This document shows positions 8,034 to 16,990 of a stretch of DNA of 64,000 nucleotides, one piece after another; within the stretch, counting starts at the first letter, position 1, and the number at the start of each line of letters is the position of its first letter. Location: assembly GCF_040026395.1 (NCBI RefSeq), contig NZ_CP157278.1, positions 3,410,001 through 3,474,000 of the forward strand, read 5' to 3'. Origin of the DNA: Pedobacter lusitanus. Lineage in GTDB: Bacteria > Bacteroidota > Bacteroidia > Sphingobacteriales > Sphingobacteriaceae. The notes under the pieces were generated by a model, which was not told where the DNA came from, made no database searches, and saw nothing but the letters and a program-made list of their open reading frames with translations. The position numbers and the translations under genes were made by a program.

Positions 8034-9584
8034 TTGGTAAAGGAATTAATTATCGATTCATCTCCTACGGGAGTAACCATAGCTTTGATTGAAGATAAAC
8101 AACTTGTAGAACTTCATAAAGAACACATTAACACTAACTACGCCGTAGGCGACATTTATTTAGGCCGCATAAAAAAGATTATGCCGGGACTAAATGCTGC
8201 GTTTGTTGATGTGGGTTATGAGAAAGATGCTTTTTTGCATTATTTCGATCTTGGTCCGCAAGTTCAATCTTTATTAAAGCTTACAAAAATTAAGCGGAAT
8301 GGCACTGTTAGTGGAACGTTATTAGACAATTTAAAGCTTGAAGCCGATATTAATAAGGCTGGCAAAATATCTGAGGTAGTTTCCAAAAACATGCTTATAC
8401 CTGTTCAAATAGCTAAAGAGCCTATTTCAACTAAAGGACCGCGTCTAAGCTCTGATCTTTCTATTGCAGGACGGTACATAGTATTAGTCCCATTTTCTAA
8501 TGTAATTTCAATCTCGAAAAAAATTAAGAGTAATACGGAACGTAATCGTCTAAAAAAGATTATTGAAAGTATTAAGCCTAAAAACTTCGGTGTGATCATC
8601 AGAACTGTTTCTGAAGGTAAAGGTGTTGAAGAATTACAAAAAGATTTATTGGATTCTGTCTCTAAATGGGAAAATTTCATCAAGAAATTACCTGAAGCAG
8701 AACCTTCCAAACGTGTTTGGGGTGAAATGGACAGAACGTCAACGTTAATTCGTGACATTTTAAGTGCAGATTTCACCAATGTTTATGTGAACGATACGGG
8801 TTTGTTTGAAGATATCCGTTCTTATGTGCATGAGATTTCTCCGGAAATGGAGAAAATAGTCAAACCTTATAAGCACAAGGAACCTATATTCGAGCATTTC
8901 GGTATTGAAAAACAAATTAAGAATGGCTTTGGCAAAACCGTAAATCTTGCCGGCGGAGCTTATCTTGTTGTAGAACATACAGAAGCATTACACGTTATTG
9001 ACGTGAACAGCGGTAACAGAACTGCCAATAAGGAAAATCAGGAAGAGAATGCCTTACAGGTAAACAAAGAGGCTGCAAAAGAAATTGCCCGTCAGCTCAG
9101 ATTACGTGATATGGGCGGTATTGTGGTTATCGATTTTATCGATATGCACAAACCGGTTAACCGTAAAATGTTATTTGATTACCTGCGTGAACTGATGCTG
9201 CTGGATCGTGCTAAACACACTATTCTGCCTCCAAGTAAATTTGGCCTTGTACAAATTACACGTCAGCGTGTTCGTCCTGAGATGAACATCGTGACCAGCG
9301 AAGTTTGTCCAATGTGTCATGGTACCGGCGAAATTAAAGCCAGTATTGTTTTAATGGATGATATTGAAAGTAATATGAACTACATTCTGCGTGAGCAAAA
9401 TGAAAAGAATATTACACTTTGTGTACACCCGTATATAGAGGCCTTTATCAAGAAAGGTATTTACTCCCTGCAATGGAAGTGGTTCTTTAAATTCGGACAG
9501 AAAATTAAAGTAAAGGCAGTTCCGTCTTACTTACTAACAGAGTTTCATTTTATCTCTTCCAAAGACGAAGAAATAAAATTGTAG
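8034..9584 (+). CDS. rng: Ribonuclease E/G family protein (RNase G)
   Basis: Endoribonuclease for 5' maturation of 16S rRNA and mRNA turnover. An S1-type RNA-binding domain lies near residues 38-130 (VGDIYLGRIKKIMPGLNAAF). The catalytic Mg-binding aspartates are in HVIDVNSGNR and VVIDFIDM. The zinc-link cysteines are in CPMCHGTG near residue 428. At 516 residues it has no long C-terminal scaffold, so it is RNase G rather than full RNase E. The start is a TTG at 8034-8036, supported by the conserved N-terminus VKELIIDSSPTGVTIAL. It has its own terminator and stands alone after the long hairpin. Confidence 0.93.
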   Translation: MVKELIIDSSPTGVTIALIEDKQLVELHKEHINTNYAVGDIYLGRIKKIMPGLNAAFVDVGYEKDAFLHYFDLGPQVQSLLKLTKIKRNGTVSGTLLDNLKLEADINKAGKISEVVSKNMLIPVQIAKEPISTKGPRLSSDLSIAGRYIVLVPFSNVISISKKIKSNTERNRLKKIIESIKPKNFGVIIRTVSEGKGVEELQKDLLDSVSKWENFIKKLPEAEPSKRVWGEMDRTSTLIRDILSADFTNVYVNDTGLFEDIRSYVHEISPEMEKIVKPYKHKEPIFEHFGIEKQIKNGFGKTVNLAGGAYLVVEHTEALHVIDVNSGNRTANKENQEENALQVNKEAAKEIARQLRLRDMGGIVVIDFIDMHKPVNRKMLFDYLRELMLLDRAKHTILPPSKFGLVQITRQRVRPEMNIVTSEVCPMCHGTGEIKASIVLMDDIESNMNYILREQNEKNITLCVHPYIEAFIKKGIYSLQWKWFFKFGQKIKVKAVPSYLLTEFHFISSKDEEIKL

Positions 9585-9605
9585 AGCTCATGTTCAAAAC
9601 ATAAT

Positions 9606-9637
9606 AGAAAAGCCTGGTCAACGTACCAGGCTTTTCT
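9606..9637 (+). terminator. Terminator after rng
   Basis: A 13-bp perfect stem (9606-9618 with 9625-9637), 6-nt loop and a T-rich right arm, 21 nt after the stop codon. Confidence 0.85.
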
Positions 9638-9725
9638 ATTTTATACCGGCATAAATTCGTTCCGGCTCCCAATATCCCACCGAATTATTTAAATTCGTCT
9701 TCTTGTAATTTTAATCTCAAATCAA

Positions 9726-11102
9726 TTGGCTAAAACTAAATCAGCATATTTCTGTCAGAGTTGTGGATATGAATCAGCCAAATGGCTTGGAAAATGTCCT
9801 TCGTGTAATTCATGGAATACTTTCGTAGAGGAAGTAATTGAAAAACCAGGAGCTAGTGTACCTGCATGGCAGCCATCAGGTTCGGCAAAAAGATCAAATA
9901 AGCCCAACAAGATTACCAATATAGCTTTTACCGAAGAGAATAAAATCTCGACGAGTGATTTTGAACTGGACCGTGTACTGGGTGGCGGCCTTGTTGCCGG
10001 CTCCGTTGTACTTATCGGCGGGGAACCCGGAATAGGGAAGTCTACCCTGATGTTACAGCTTGCTCTGAATATTACCGGGAAAAAAGTCCTGTACGTTTCA
10101 GGAGAAGAAAGTGAACAGCAGATCAAAATGCGTGCGGAAAGAATAACCAGCAGTCCAACTGCTGAATGCTATATCCTTACTGAAACTTCTACTCAAAATA
10201 TATTCAAGCAGATAGAAATACTTGAACCGGATATTATTGTGGTAGATTCTATACAAACACTCCACTCTGCACATATTGACTCCACGCCGGGCAGTGTTTC
10301 ACAGGTAAGGGAGTGTACCGCAGAATTATTACGTTTTGCCAAAGAAACTGATACTCCCGTATTTTTAATTGGCCATATCACCAAAGACGGAGCCATCGCA
10401 GGCCCTAAAATCCTGGAGCACATGGTTGACACGGTTTTACAATTTGAAGGTGACAGACATCATGTATACCGGATTCTCCGCTCCATCAAAAACAGATTCG
10501 GAGCTGCCGCAGAACTGGGTATATATGCCATGCACAGCGGTGGATTAAGACAGGTATCCAACCCTTCTGAAATTCTACTGTCCCAAAGAGACGAGGAATT
10601 AAGCGGGATTGCCATTGCAGCAACCTTAGAAGGCGCCAGGCCCATGCTGATTGAAACACAGGCTTTGGTGAGTACTGCTGCATACGGAACGCCTCAGCGT
10701 TCTGCTACCGGCTTTGATACCAGAAGAATGAACATGCTGCTTGCAGTGCTGGAAAAAAGATGCGGTTTCAGATTGAGTACAAGAGATGTATTTTTAAACA
10801 TAGCCGGAGGGATTAAGGTGGAAGATCCTGCTATTGACCTGGCTATTCTGGCCGCGATTATCTCCTCGCATGAGGAAATTTTCATCTCTTCGAAAATCTG
10901 TTTTGCAGCAGAGGTAGGTTTATCCGGCGAAATCCGGGCTGTCAACAGAATTGAACAGCGGATTGCTGAAGCAGATAAACTGGGTTTTGAAAGAATTTTT
11001 GTTTCTAACTATAATCTGAAAGGACTGGTTACGGATAAATATAAACTTGAAATTACGGGTGTCAATAAAATTGAAGATGTTTTCTCCCTGTTGTTCGGGT
11101 AG
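9726..11102 (+). CDS. radA: DNA repair protein RadA
   Basis: RecA-like ATPase that drives branch migration in recombinational repair. The zinc finger C10-x2-C13-x10-C24-x2-C27 is at the N-terminus. Walker A is GGEPGIGKST (98-107). The RadA-specific KNRFG motif lies near residue 256. The C-terminal part is Lon-protease-like, with the HGRxxR-type segments replaced by IAGGIKVEDPAIDLAILAAI. Length 458 is standard. The start is a TTG at 9726-9728. It stands alone; kup follows after a separate promoter. Confidence 0.95.
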   Translation: MAKTKSAYFCQSCGYESAKWLGKCPSCNSWNTFVEEVIEKPGASVPAWQPSGSAKRSNKPNKITNIAFTEENKISTSDFELDRVLGGGLVAGSVVLIGGEPGIGKSTLMLQLALNITGKKVLYVSGEESEQQIKMRAERITSSPTAECYILTETSTQNIFKQIEILEPDIIVVDSIQTLHSAHIDSTPGSVSQVRECTAELLRFAKETDTPVFLIGHITKDGAIAGPKILEHMVDTVLQFEGDRHHVYRILRSIKNRFGAAAELGIYAMHSGGLRQVSNPSEILLSQRDEELSGIAIAATLEGARPMLIETQALVSTAAYGTPQRSATGFDTRRMNMLLAVLEKRCGFRLSTRDVFLNIAGGIKVEDPAIDLAILAAIISSHEEIFISSKICFAAEVGLSGEIRAVNRIEQRIAEADKLGFERIFVSNYNLKGLVTDKYKLEITGVNKIEDVFSLLFG

Positions 11103-11164
11103 GATTCTGCCATAAAAGACTGATACTAAGCATTAAAATGCGGTTAAAATTAAACTGCATAGCG

Positions 11165-11193
11165 TTGAGATGGAATAAGAAAGCGTAGTTTTG
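11165..11193 (+). promoter_or_regulatory. Promoter for kup
   Basis: TTG at 11165-11167, an 18-nt spacer and TAGTTTTG at 11186-11193. The kup ATG is 22 nt further on. Confidence 0.6.
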
Positions 11194-11215
11194 ATTAAAA
11201 ATAGCCAAAATAATC

Positions 11216-13189
11216 ATGCATCCTAATCTTAAAAAATTATCCGCAGCGGGTATGTTAGTTACACTGGGTATCATATTCGGTGATATCGGAACATCCCCGC
11301 TCTATACCTTTCAGGTATTACTCAAAGAGGGGGGACAGGTAAACCCGGCTTTAGTATTGGGGGCTATTTCGTGCGTGTTCTGGACGCTGACCCTGCAAAC
11401 CACTTTCAAATATATTTTTATTACACTGCAGGCAGACAATAAAGGAGAGGGAGGAATCTTTTCTTTGTACGCACTAGTGAGACGTTATGGTAAATGGATG
11501 GCTATCCCTGCAATAATCGGAGCAGGAACATTACTCGCCGATGGTATTATTACCCCACCGATCTCTGTAACCTCTGCCATTGAGGGGCTAAATCTCGTGC
11601 CTGCATTATCACAGATTATTGTTCCCGGGAATACACTCATTCTGGGTATAGTGATCACCATTATTGTATTGCTGTTCTTTTTTCAACAATTTGGCACTAA
11701 AGTAATCGGGGCCTCATTTGGTCCGATTATGCTTTGCTGGTTTTGTATGATCGCTTTACTGGGGCTAATCCAGGTCATTCATTATCCGGAAATATTTAAA
11801 GCGCTCAACCCTTATTACGGGGCACGCTTACTAATGGATCATCCACATGGCTTCTGGCTGTTGGGAGCGGTATTTTTATGTACCACCGGAGCCGAAGCTT
11901 TATATTCTGACCTGGGACACTGCGGCAGAAAAAACATACAGATCAGCTGGATTTTTGTAAAGACAGCATTAGTACTGAATTACCTTGGACAGGGTGCATG
12001 GGTATTAATGCAAAGTCCGCAAAAAAGCTTTGATGGTGTTAATCCGTTTTTTGAGATTGTGCCGCACTTATTTTTAATTCCTGTTGTCATTGTTGCCACC
12101 ATGGCGACAATTATTGCCAGCCAGGCATTGATTTCGGGCTCCTTCACTTTAATCAGCGAGGCTGTAAGTATGAATTTCTGGCCAAAGGTGACCATCAAAT
12201 ACCCCACTAATATTCGCGGACAGATTTATATTCCAAGTATAAACTGGTTGCTTTGTATAGGCTGTATTGCTGTTTCCCTTTATTTCAGAACATCTGAGAA
12301 TATGACCGCAGCCTATGGATTCTCTATCACCATTGCAATGCTGATGACTACTATTCTGATGTATTATTTTATGCGTTATGTAAAACGGTGGCCACTCTGG
12401 CTGGTTCTTTTGATAGTCAGTGTATTTGCTGTGGTTGAACTTTCTTTCTTTGTAGCAAACTCCGTAAAAATTGTCAAAAGGTTATTCTTCCTCGTTTTTG
12501 AAGTGGGTTTGATTTTCACCATGTTTGTTTGGTTTAAAGCCCGTAAGATTACTAACCGCTTCTTAAAGTTTGTTGATCTGGAAGACCAGGTACCCATGCT
12601 GAAGGCTTTAAGCGAAGATCGCTCCATAGCTAAATACTGTACGCATCTGATCTATCTGACCAAAGCAAATAACAGTAAACAAATTGAACAGAAAGTACTT
12701 TATTCTATTTTCAGCAGGAATCCCAAAAGAGCAGATGTATACTGGTTTGTACATATTGAAAGAACCGATGAACCCTATACGATGGAGTTTATGGTCGAGG
12801 AGCTTGCTGATGATAAGATTATCCGCATAGAATTCAGACTGGGTTTCCGTATTCATCCAAGGATTAACGTACTGTTCAGAAAGGTCGTGCAGGAAATGGT
12901 CGCTAATAAAGAGATTGACATTACCAGTAAATATGATTCCCTGAATAAGTTTAACCTGGCAGCAGATTTCCGCTTTGTGATCATGGAGAAATTCCTTTCC
13001 TATGAAAACGAATTCAGTCTGAAAGACGGTTTTATTCTGAGAAGCTATTTTGCGATAAAAAAACTGGCGCAGTCTGACACTAAAGCTTTTGGCCTGGATA
13101 CGAGTGAAACGATTATTGAAAAAATCCCACTGGTCGTTTATCCTGTAGAAAATATACACCTGAAACGTATTTTCAAGCCGGTCGGCTGA
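11216..13189 (+). CDS. kup: KUP-family potassium uptake protein
   Basis: Proton-coupled K+ importer in the inner membrane. The family hallmark GDIGTSPLYTF lies near residues 21-31, followed by about twelve membrane segments up to roughly residue 445. A cytoplasmic C-terminal domain covers about 446-657. NKGEGGIFSLYALVRR and LGHCGRKNIQ are conserved Kup loops. Length 657 is standard. The ATG at 11216 follows a good promoter. Convergent with carB, from which it is separated by a bidirectional terminator. Confidence 0.94.
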   Translation: MHPNLKKLSAAGMLVTLGIIFGDIGTSPLYTFQVLLKEGGQVNPALVLGAISCVFWTLTLQTTFKYIFITLQADNKGEGGIFSLYALVRRYGKWMAIPAIIGAGTLLADGIITPPISVTSAIEGLNLVPALSQIIVPGNTLILGIVITIIVLLFFFQQFGTKVIGASFGPIMLCWFCMIALLGLIQVIHYPEIFKALNPYYGARLLMDHPHGFWLLGAVFLCTTGAEALYSDLGHCGRKNIQISWIFVKTALVLNYLGQGAWVLMQSPQKSFDGVNPFFEIVPHLFLIPVVIVATMATIIASQALISGSFTLISEAVSMNFWPKVTIKYPTNIRGQIYIPSINWLLCIGCIAVSLYFRTSENMTAAYGFSITIAMLMTTILMYYFMRYVKRWPLWLVLLIVSVFAVVELSFFVANSVKIVKRLFFLVFEVGLIFTMFVWFKARKITNRFLKFVDLEDQVPMLKALSEDRSIAKYCTHLIYLTKANNSKQIEQKVLYSIFSRNPKRADVYWFVHIERTDEPYTMEFMVEELADDKIIRIEFRLGFRIHPRINVLFRKVVQEMVANKEIDITSKYDSLNKFNLAADFRFVIMEKFLSYENEFSLKDGFILRSYFAIKKLAQSDTKAFGLDTSETIIEKIPLVVYPVENIHLKRIFKPVG

Positions 13190-13205
13190 CAAATCACACA
13201 GGCAT

Positions 13206-13236
13206 AAAAAAAGTCCCGTAAATACGGGACTTTTTT
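13206..13236. terminator. Bidirectional terminator between kup and carB
   Basis: AAAAAGTCCCGT and its complement with a 4-nt loop, A-run on one side and T-run on the other. It serves both convergent genes. Confidence 0.9.
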
Positions 13237-13251
13237 GTTATCAAACATATA

Positions 13252-16068
13252 TTATTTTGATAAATACATTGATTTGTCTTTATACAGTTTTCTGAAATAA
13301 GGATCTTCCAGGTCTTTGATAAATCTGATAGATTCACCTGTAGATTTCATTTCAGGACCTAACTCTTTCGGTACTTCAGGGAATTTATCGTAAGAGAAAA
13401 CCGGCTCTTTAATTGCGTAGCCTTCTAATTTACGTTCAATTTTGAAGTCTTTCAGTTTGTTTACCCCTAACATTACTTTAGCAGCGATATTGATATAAGG
13501 AACATCATATGCTTTGGCGATAAAAGGAACCGTTCTTGATGCTCTTGGATTTGCTTCAATTACATAAACCTTTTCATCTTTTACGGCAAACTGAATATTC
13601 AGTAAACCGATTACATTTAAAGCTCTGGCTATTTTTTTAGAGTAAGTCTCCATGCTTTCCATCACTTTGGCAGAAAGACTGAACGGTGGCAATACTGCAA
13701 ATGAATCTCCGGAGTGGATACCAGCCGGCTCAATGTGTTCCATTAAACCAACAATATGTACATCCTCACCATCACAGATTGAATCTGATTCAGTTTCTTC
13801 TGCTCTGTCAAGGAAATGGTCAATCAGCACTCTGTTACCCGGTAAATCACCCAGTAACTTCACTACTGCTTTTTCCAGATCTTCATCATTGATCACAATA
13901 CTCATTCCCTGTCCACCCAATACATAACTAGGACGGACCAATACCGGATAACCTACTTCATTAGCTACTACGATAGCTTCTTCTGCATTCTCGGCAACAC
14001 CGTACTTAGGATATGGAATATCTAATTCTTTTAACAGATCTGAGAAACGGCCACGGTCTTCTGCAATATCCATATCGTTATAAGAAGTACCAATGATTTT
14101 AATTCCGTTTTCATGAAGCTTTTCTGCCATTTTCAAAGCAGTCTGACCACCTAACTGTACAATCACACCTACAGGGTTTTCCAGTTCGATGATTTCACGT
14201 ACATGTTCCCAGAATACCGGCTCAAAGTATAACTTATCTGCCATGTTGAAGTCTGTAGAAACAGTTTCAGGATTACAGTTGATCATAATCGATTCAAATC
14301 CGCTTTCTTTTGCTGCCAGTAAACCGTGCACACAAGAGTAATCGAACTCAATACCCTGACCAATACGGTTCGGGCCTGATCCTAATACAATAATTTTCTT
14401 TTTATCTGAAGGAACTGATTCGTTCTCCTCCTCAAAAGTCGAGTAGTAATATGGTGTCTGTGCAGCAAACTCAGCAGCACAGGTATCTACCATCTTATAC
14501 ACTCTTCTGATTCCCAGTGATTTTCTGCGGTCATAAACCTCATCCTCAGTTACATTACCCAACAGGTAAGCAATCTGGATATCAGAGAATCCTTTTTGTT
14601 TCAGGTTGAAGAAAAATTCCTTCGGTATATTAGTTAATGAATAACGTTTTAATTCTGTTTCCAGCTGTACCAGCTCCTGGATCTGAGCAAGGAACCATTT
14701 GTCAATTCTAGTGACTTTACGGATAGATTCCAGTGGAACGCCCATACTCATGGCATCCTTGATCAGGAATAAGCGGTTCCAGCTTGGATGCTCCAGGCCG
14801 TGCATAATCTCTTCGATGCTTCTGTTATGTTTTCCATCAGCACCCAAACCAGCACGTCCGATTTCCAGACTCTGACAAGCTTTCTGCAATGCTTCAGTAA
14901 AACTGCGGCCAATTGCCATCACTTCACCAACAGATTTCATCTGTAAGCCCAGTTCAGGATTTGCTCCTTTGAATTTATCAAAGTTCCAGCGTGGTACTTT
15001 AACAATTACATAATCTAAAGTTGGCTCAAAATAAGCCGAAGTAGTTTTTGTAATCTGATTTTCTATTTCATCAAGGTTATAACCAATCGCCAGCTTAGAA
15101 GCAATTTTAGCAATCGGATAACCTGTTGCTTTACTTGCCAGTGCTGATGAACGGGAAACCCTTGGGTTAATCTCAATAGCAATGATATCGTCGTTATCAG
15201 GATTAACAGAGAACTGTACGTTACATCCCCCTGCAAAAGTACCTATCGCACGCATCATTTTGATAGCCTGGTTACGCATGTCCTGGTAACAGCTGTCAGA
15301 TAATGTCATTGCCGGCGCAACTGTAATAGAGTCACCGGTATGAATACCCATCGGATCGAAGTTTTCAATAGAACAAATGATAATCACATTATCATTGCTG
15401 TCTCTTAATAACTCTAATTCATATTCTTTCCAGCCTAAAACTGCTTTTTCTACAAGAACTTCATGTGTTGGAGAAGCTTCAAGACCACGTTTAAGCGCAG
15501 CATCAAATTCTTCCTTTTTATGAACAAATCCACCACCTGATCCTCCTAAAGTATAAGAAGGACGAATAACCAGCGGATAGCCTATTTCCTGTGCAGCTTC
15601 TTTACCTTCAAGGAAAGAGTTCGCAATTTTTGATGGTGCAACACCCACACCTATGTCAACCATTAACTGGCGGAAAGATTCTCTGTTTTCTGTTTTTTCA
15701 ATGGCAGCAACATCAACTCCAATCACTCTAACACCATGTTTTTCCCAGACACCGCGCTCTTCAGCCTCTTTACAAAGGTTTAAAGCAGTCTGCCCTCCCA
15801 TGGTTGGCAATACAGCGTCAATTTTCCGCTCTATTAAAATCTGCTCAATAGAGTCTACCGTTAAAGGTCTGAGGTAAACATGGTCTGCAATGATCTTATC
15901 GGTCATAATAGTTGCAGGATTGGAGTTAATAATAGAAACTTCAATTCCTTCTTCTTTTAAGGATAAGGCAGCTTGGGATCCGGAGTAATCAAACTCACAG
16001 GCTTGGCCAATAATAATAGGTCCGGAACCGATAATCAATACTGAACGTATGGATGTGTCTTTAGGCAT
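13252..16068 (-). CDS. carB: Carbamoyl-phosphate synthase large subunit, short form
   Basis: Makes carbamoyl phosphate from ammonia, bicarbonate and ATP for pyrimidines and arginine. Two ATP-grasp halves are clear: IIGSGPIIIGQACEFDYSG at the N-terminus with RPSYTLGGSGGG, and VLGSGPNRIGQGIEFDYSC in the second half with RPSYVLGGQGMS. The 938 residues end about 35 residues after GPEMKSTGES, so the C-terminal MGS-like allosteric domain (about 135 residues in the 1073-residue E. coli enzyme) is missing. Such short forms are, to my knowledge, seen in other Bacteroidota. No carA is in the window. The ATG at 16068 has a leader of about 110 nt. Confidence 0.95.
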   Translation of the reverse strand: MPKDTSIRSVLIIGSGPIIIGQACEFDYSGSQAALSLKEEGIEVSIINSNPATIMTDKIIADHVYLRPLTVDSIEQILIERKIDAVLPTMGGQTALNLCKEAEERGVWEKHGVRVIGVDVAAIEKTENRESFRQLMVDIGVGVAPSKIANSFLEGKEAAQEIGYPLVIRPSYTLGGSGGGFVHKKEEFDAALKRGLEASPTHEVLVEKAVLGWKEYELELLRDSNDNVIIICSIENFDPMGIHTGDSITVAPAMTLSDSCYQDMRNQAIKMMRAIGTFAGGCNVQFSVNPDNDDIIAIEINPRVSRSSALASKATGYPIAKIASKLAIGYNLDEIENQITKTTSAYFEPTLDYVIVKVPRWNFDKFKGANPELGLQMKSVGEVMAIGRSFTEALQKACQSLEIGRAGLGADGKHNRSIEEIMHGLEHPSWNRLFLIKDAMSMGVPLESIRKVTRIDKWFLAQIQELVQLETELKRYSLTNIPKEFFFNLKQKGFSDIQIAYLLGNVTEDEVYDRRKSLGIRRVYKMVDTCAAEFAAQTPYYYSTFEEENESVPSDKKKIIVLGSGPNRIGQGIEFDYSCVHGLLAAKESGFESIMINCNPETVSTDFNMADKLYFEPVFWEHVREIIELENPVGVIVQLGGQTALKMAEKLHENGIKIIGTSYNDMDIAEDRGRFSDLLKELDIPYPKYGVAENAEEAIVVANEVGYPVLVRPSYVLGGQGMSIVINDEDLEKAVVKLLGDLPGNRVLIDHFLDRAEETESDSICDGEDVHIVGLMEHIEPAGIHSGDSFAVLPPFSLSAKVMESMETYSKKIARALNVIGLLNIQFAVKDEKVYVIEANPRASRTVPFIAKAYDVPYINIAAKVMLGVNKLKDFKIERKLEGYAIKEPVFSYDKFPEVPKELGPEMKSTGESIRFIKDLEDPYFRKLYKDKSMYLSK

Positions 16069-16159
16069 AAGGCTTTAAAAAAGTCTAAAGTGTTGTTAAA
16101 AAATGTTCGTCTTGTAAGACTGATAGCTGGGCGAGATTTTCTATGCTATGGTTGAAGAA

Positions 16160-16189
16160 TCCCGACTGTTCTGTCGGGATGCAAAGTTA
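16160..16189 (-). promoter_or_regulatory. carB -7 box and 5'-terminal hairpin
   Basis: TAACTTTG on the minus strand (16182-16189) fits the -7 consensus. Two nt downstream begins a 7-bp stem TCCCGAC/GTCGGGA (16160-16166 with 16173-16179), so the mRNA would start in or at this stem-loop. The -33 region is weak. The rest of the 304-bp gap (16069-16372) shows no gene. Confidence 0.5.
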
Positions 16190-16372
16190 CATTATTAGCT
16201 GGTAATAATTCAGATTTATTTTAAAGAGTTTTATAAACTTAAACAGTAATAATTACGCTCAAAAAACAGCATTATCTGCTGCCAGAGACGGTTTGATTTT
16301 CAGGAGCGTACTTTGCACAGCTTTTATACGTTACTAGAAAACAGCTGACGCTGTCATACATGATTAAAAACA

Positions 16373-16897
16373 ATGAAGAAATTACTATTTACAGTCCTTG
16401 CTGCAGTGATCTTATTAAGCGGTTGCGGAACTGTCCAGTCTATTATCAAGTCCAGTTTTCCGTATACCGCCACACTGGTTATTCCCAAATCTTCCAGAGC
16501 TGACAGCATAAGTTCAGTGACCAGTACAGCCGGCAGTTTTGATGAGGTCATCGGAAATCAGAGCGGAAATGACTATGTCAGGGATATCAGAATAGCTTCG
16601 GCACGTATTGTCGCCTCTGATCCCAATGATAAAAGCATGGGGATGTTTAAATCCTTAAAGATATTTGTTTCCAATGGAAACAGCGGAGAAGTTATGGTGG
16701 CTTCCAGAAACGACATTGCTGAACATATCGGATCTTCTCTGGTACTGGATATTGACAACTCCCGTTTTGTAGATCAGTACATGAAAGGCAACAACCTTAA
16801 AGTACGGTTGGAATATGTGTTAAGAGAAAACTTAACAACAGACGTAAGTGTCAGAACATCGCTGAGTTTCAGTTCGTCGCCTAACAGCAAAAAATAA
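16373..16897 (+). CDS. Hypothetical lipoprotein
   Basis: A 174-residue protein with a signal peptide ending in the lipobox LLSGC (Cys18), so it is probably membrane-anchored outside the cytoplasm. The mature part is mostly beta-strand in character, with VRDIRIASARIVASDPND and LKVRLEYVLRENLTTDVSV. I recognise no family. It stands alone between divergent carB and the convergent TonB receptor, and ends in a terminator shared with that gene. A degenerate TACTTTG (one base short of the consensus) lies upstream near 16308. Confidence 0.7.
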   Translation: MKKLLFTVLAAVILLSGCGTVQSIIKSSFPYTATLVIPKSSRADSISSVTSTAGSFDEVIGNQSGNDYVRDIRIASARIVASDPNDKSMGMFKSLKIFVSNGNSGEVMVASRNDIAEHIGSSLVLDIDNSRFVDQYMKGNNLKVRLEYVLRENLTTDVSVRTSLSFSSSPNSKK

Positions 16898-16898
16898 C

Positions 16899-16969
16899 AA
16901 AAAAGAGTCCGCATTAAACTGCTCCCGGAAATCCAGACAATTTTGGGACAGCCCATACGGACTCTTTTT
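16899..16969. terminator. Long-loop bidirectional terminator
   Basis: Arms AAAAAGAGTCCG (from 16900) and CGGACTCTTTTT (16958-16969) enclose a 46-nt loop that can form its own small stem (CCC with GGG). It serves both the lipoprotein and the convergent TonB receptor. Confidence 0.7.
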
Positions 16970-16990
16970 CAAATAGCTTATGGAAACTTA

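Noticed and set aside
12608..13192. Long antisense reading frame (194 codons) opposite kup
   Set aside because: It lies wholly inside the well-supported kup gene on the other strand, has no family resemblance or promoter, and its composition mirrors the Kup coding frame.
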